A stretch of 50,701 bases of DNA, taken from contig JAUVGH010000014.1 in the NCBI GenBank assembly GCA_030593885.1, positions 1 through 50,701 on the forward strand. The letters run 5' to 3'. A program made the translations under genes and the position numbers. The DNA is from Methanomassiliicoccales archaeon. GTDB lineage: Archaea > Thermoplasmatota > Thermoplasmata > RBG-16-68-12 > SOIM01. Below are positions 50,333 to 50,701 of this stretch, one piece after another. Positions within the stretch are counted from its first letter, which is position 1. Each line of letters opens with the position of its first letter. Below the pieces are notes generated by a model, which searched no databases, was not told the DNA's origin, and saw only the letters and a program-made list of their open reading frames with translations.

Positions 50333-50611
50333 ATGATAGTTTTCTTCATGGTTGGTATTGCCTTAGTGTTTGGCTCGATGTTCTATTTCATCATTGCCCT
50401 GAGATCCACATATGATGGAGATTCGATGGAAACGATAGACTTCGTGAGGAGCTATCGAGGTCCATGGTTCATTATCACTAGCGTTGGTTCTTTGCTCGTA
50501 ATGTTGGCGTTTGCTATGGCGGTCTATTGGGCTTATCTGAAACACAAGATTCGGACGGAACAAGCACCTGGCAGAGATTGGGCGTCTGAGAGGCACAAGC
50601 CGAGGTTCTAG
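50333..50611 (+). CDS. Two-helix membrane protein
   Basis: The 92-residue protein has two membrane helices (about 1-22 and 46-68: FFMVGIALVFGSMFYFIIA; FIITSVGSLLVMLAFAMAV), with a short outside loop and a basic, Arg/Lys-rich C-terminal tail (LKHKIRTEQ...SERHKPRF). The last 24 bases match the upstream repeat copies, which look like tails of lost relatives. Function unknown. Confidence 0.5.
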   Translation: MIVFFMVGIALVFGSMFYFIIALRSTYDGDSMETIDFVRSYRGPWFIITSVGSLLVMLAFAMAVYWAYLKHKIRTEQAPGRDWASERHKPRF

Positions 50612-50701
50612 GCTAGGGTTTCCTGCTTAACGACTGCCCCAAACTTCACCGCATCATCAAAGAACTCATTCGACAGCGAAACACTGTCCTTTTGAATGTA
50701 G
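50608..50701 (-). CDS. 3' end of a gene running off the right edge
   Basis: On the minus strand the frame YIQKDSVSLSNEFFDDAV, then KFGAVVKQETLA and stop, is open to the edge and has coding-like composition. It ends at 50608 and overlaps the plus-strand stop. Too short to identify. Confidence 0.35.
   Translation of the reverse strand, partial: YIQKDSVSLSNEFFDDAVKFGAVVKQETLA

Noticed and set aside
1-50701. CRISPR array, rRNA genes, insertion-sequence transposase
   Set aside because: No regularly spaced identical repeats, no rRNA-like sequence and no transposase-like frame were seen in the window.

Overview
The window is archaeal chromosomal DNA. This is shown by an archaeal-type eL18-uL13-uS9-Rpb10 ribosomal/RNA polymerase block, an LSm-eL37 pair, a GPN-loop GTPase, KaiC-like ATPases, archaeal-type LeuRS, TrpRS and PheRS-alpha, the archaeal GTP cyclohydrolase MptA, tRNA genes without an encoded CCA tail, and TATA-like boxes about 25-35 bp upstream of leaderless or short-leader starts. 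The gene set fits a Euryarchaeota lineage, perhaps Thermoplasmata-like. That placement is inference; no marker was searched.

Layout. (a) 1-6.5 kb: secreted or cell-surface proteins (start of an SBBP-type propeller protein running off the left edge, a small exported protein, a decayed propeller gene, and a 1,116-residue membrane-anchored protein) and a two-domain winged-helix regulator. (b) 6.7-12.4 kb: accessory island with a ribbon-helix-helix protein, a zinc-ribbon/PD-(D/E)XK-like protein, a Schlafen/AlbA_2-type protein, small unknowns, a membrane protein and a tyrosine recombinase abutting the 3' end of tRNA-Ala. (c) 12.5-15.7 kb: operon LSm - eL37 - purF - purF, with two intact tandem PurF paralogues. 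(d) 15.9-20.4 kb: a coiled-coil protein, two winged-helix regulators, a KaiC-like ATPase, a dihydrolipoamide-dehydrogenase-type flavoprotein with a natural poly-His tail, and tRNA-Pro. (e) 20.4-23.6 kb: rpb10, uS9, uL13, eL18, then a divergent endonuclease IV-like gene and a hexuloisomerase (hxlB).

(f) 23.6-28.7 kb is the most remarkable part: a compact eukaryote-like ubiquitin-type conjugation system. One leftward operon encodes a ubiquitin-fold protein ending in Gly-Gly-Gln, an E2 with a clear HPN...Cys core, and an Rpn11-like JAMM metalloprotease. An E1-like activating enzyme with a Uba3-style catalytic cysteine lies 2.1 kb upstream under its own promoter. Between them are a zinc-ribbon membrane protein and a protein of the prenyltransferase/squalene-cyclase toroid type; a zinc-ribbon LURP-one/scramblase-like protein follows. 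No adjacent E3 is seen, but a 54-residue cross-brace-like zinc mini-protein at 32.2 kb is a candidate.

(g) 28.9-38.4 kb: trpS-pheS, a TPR protein, MptA, a YjbQ-family protein, a short divergent FtsZ-like GTPase with an elaborate upstream repeat, a tandem RHH regulator divergent from leuS with palindromes between them, and tRNA-Lys. (h) 38.5-45.5 kb: a NosD-like beta-helix surface protein, a B12-binding radical SAM protein, and a metzincin-like secreted protein preceded by a decayed fragment of a relative. (i) 45.6-50.7 kb: GPN GTPase, KaiC-like ATPase and response regulator, a membrane protein convergent with a winged-helix protein, and a run of small membrane proteins whose 3' tails recur as a 40-bp repeat.

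Several genes here are shorter than 60 codons or use GTG/TTG starts (eL37, the zinc mini-protein, a 47-residue membrane peptide, a 35-residue charged peptide). All function calls come from reading motifs by eye; no database search was run.
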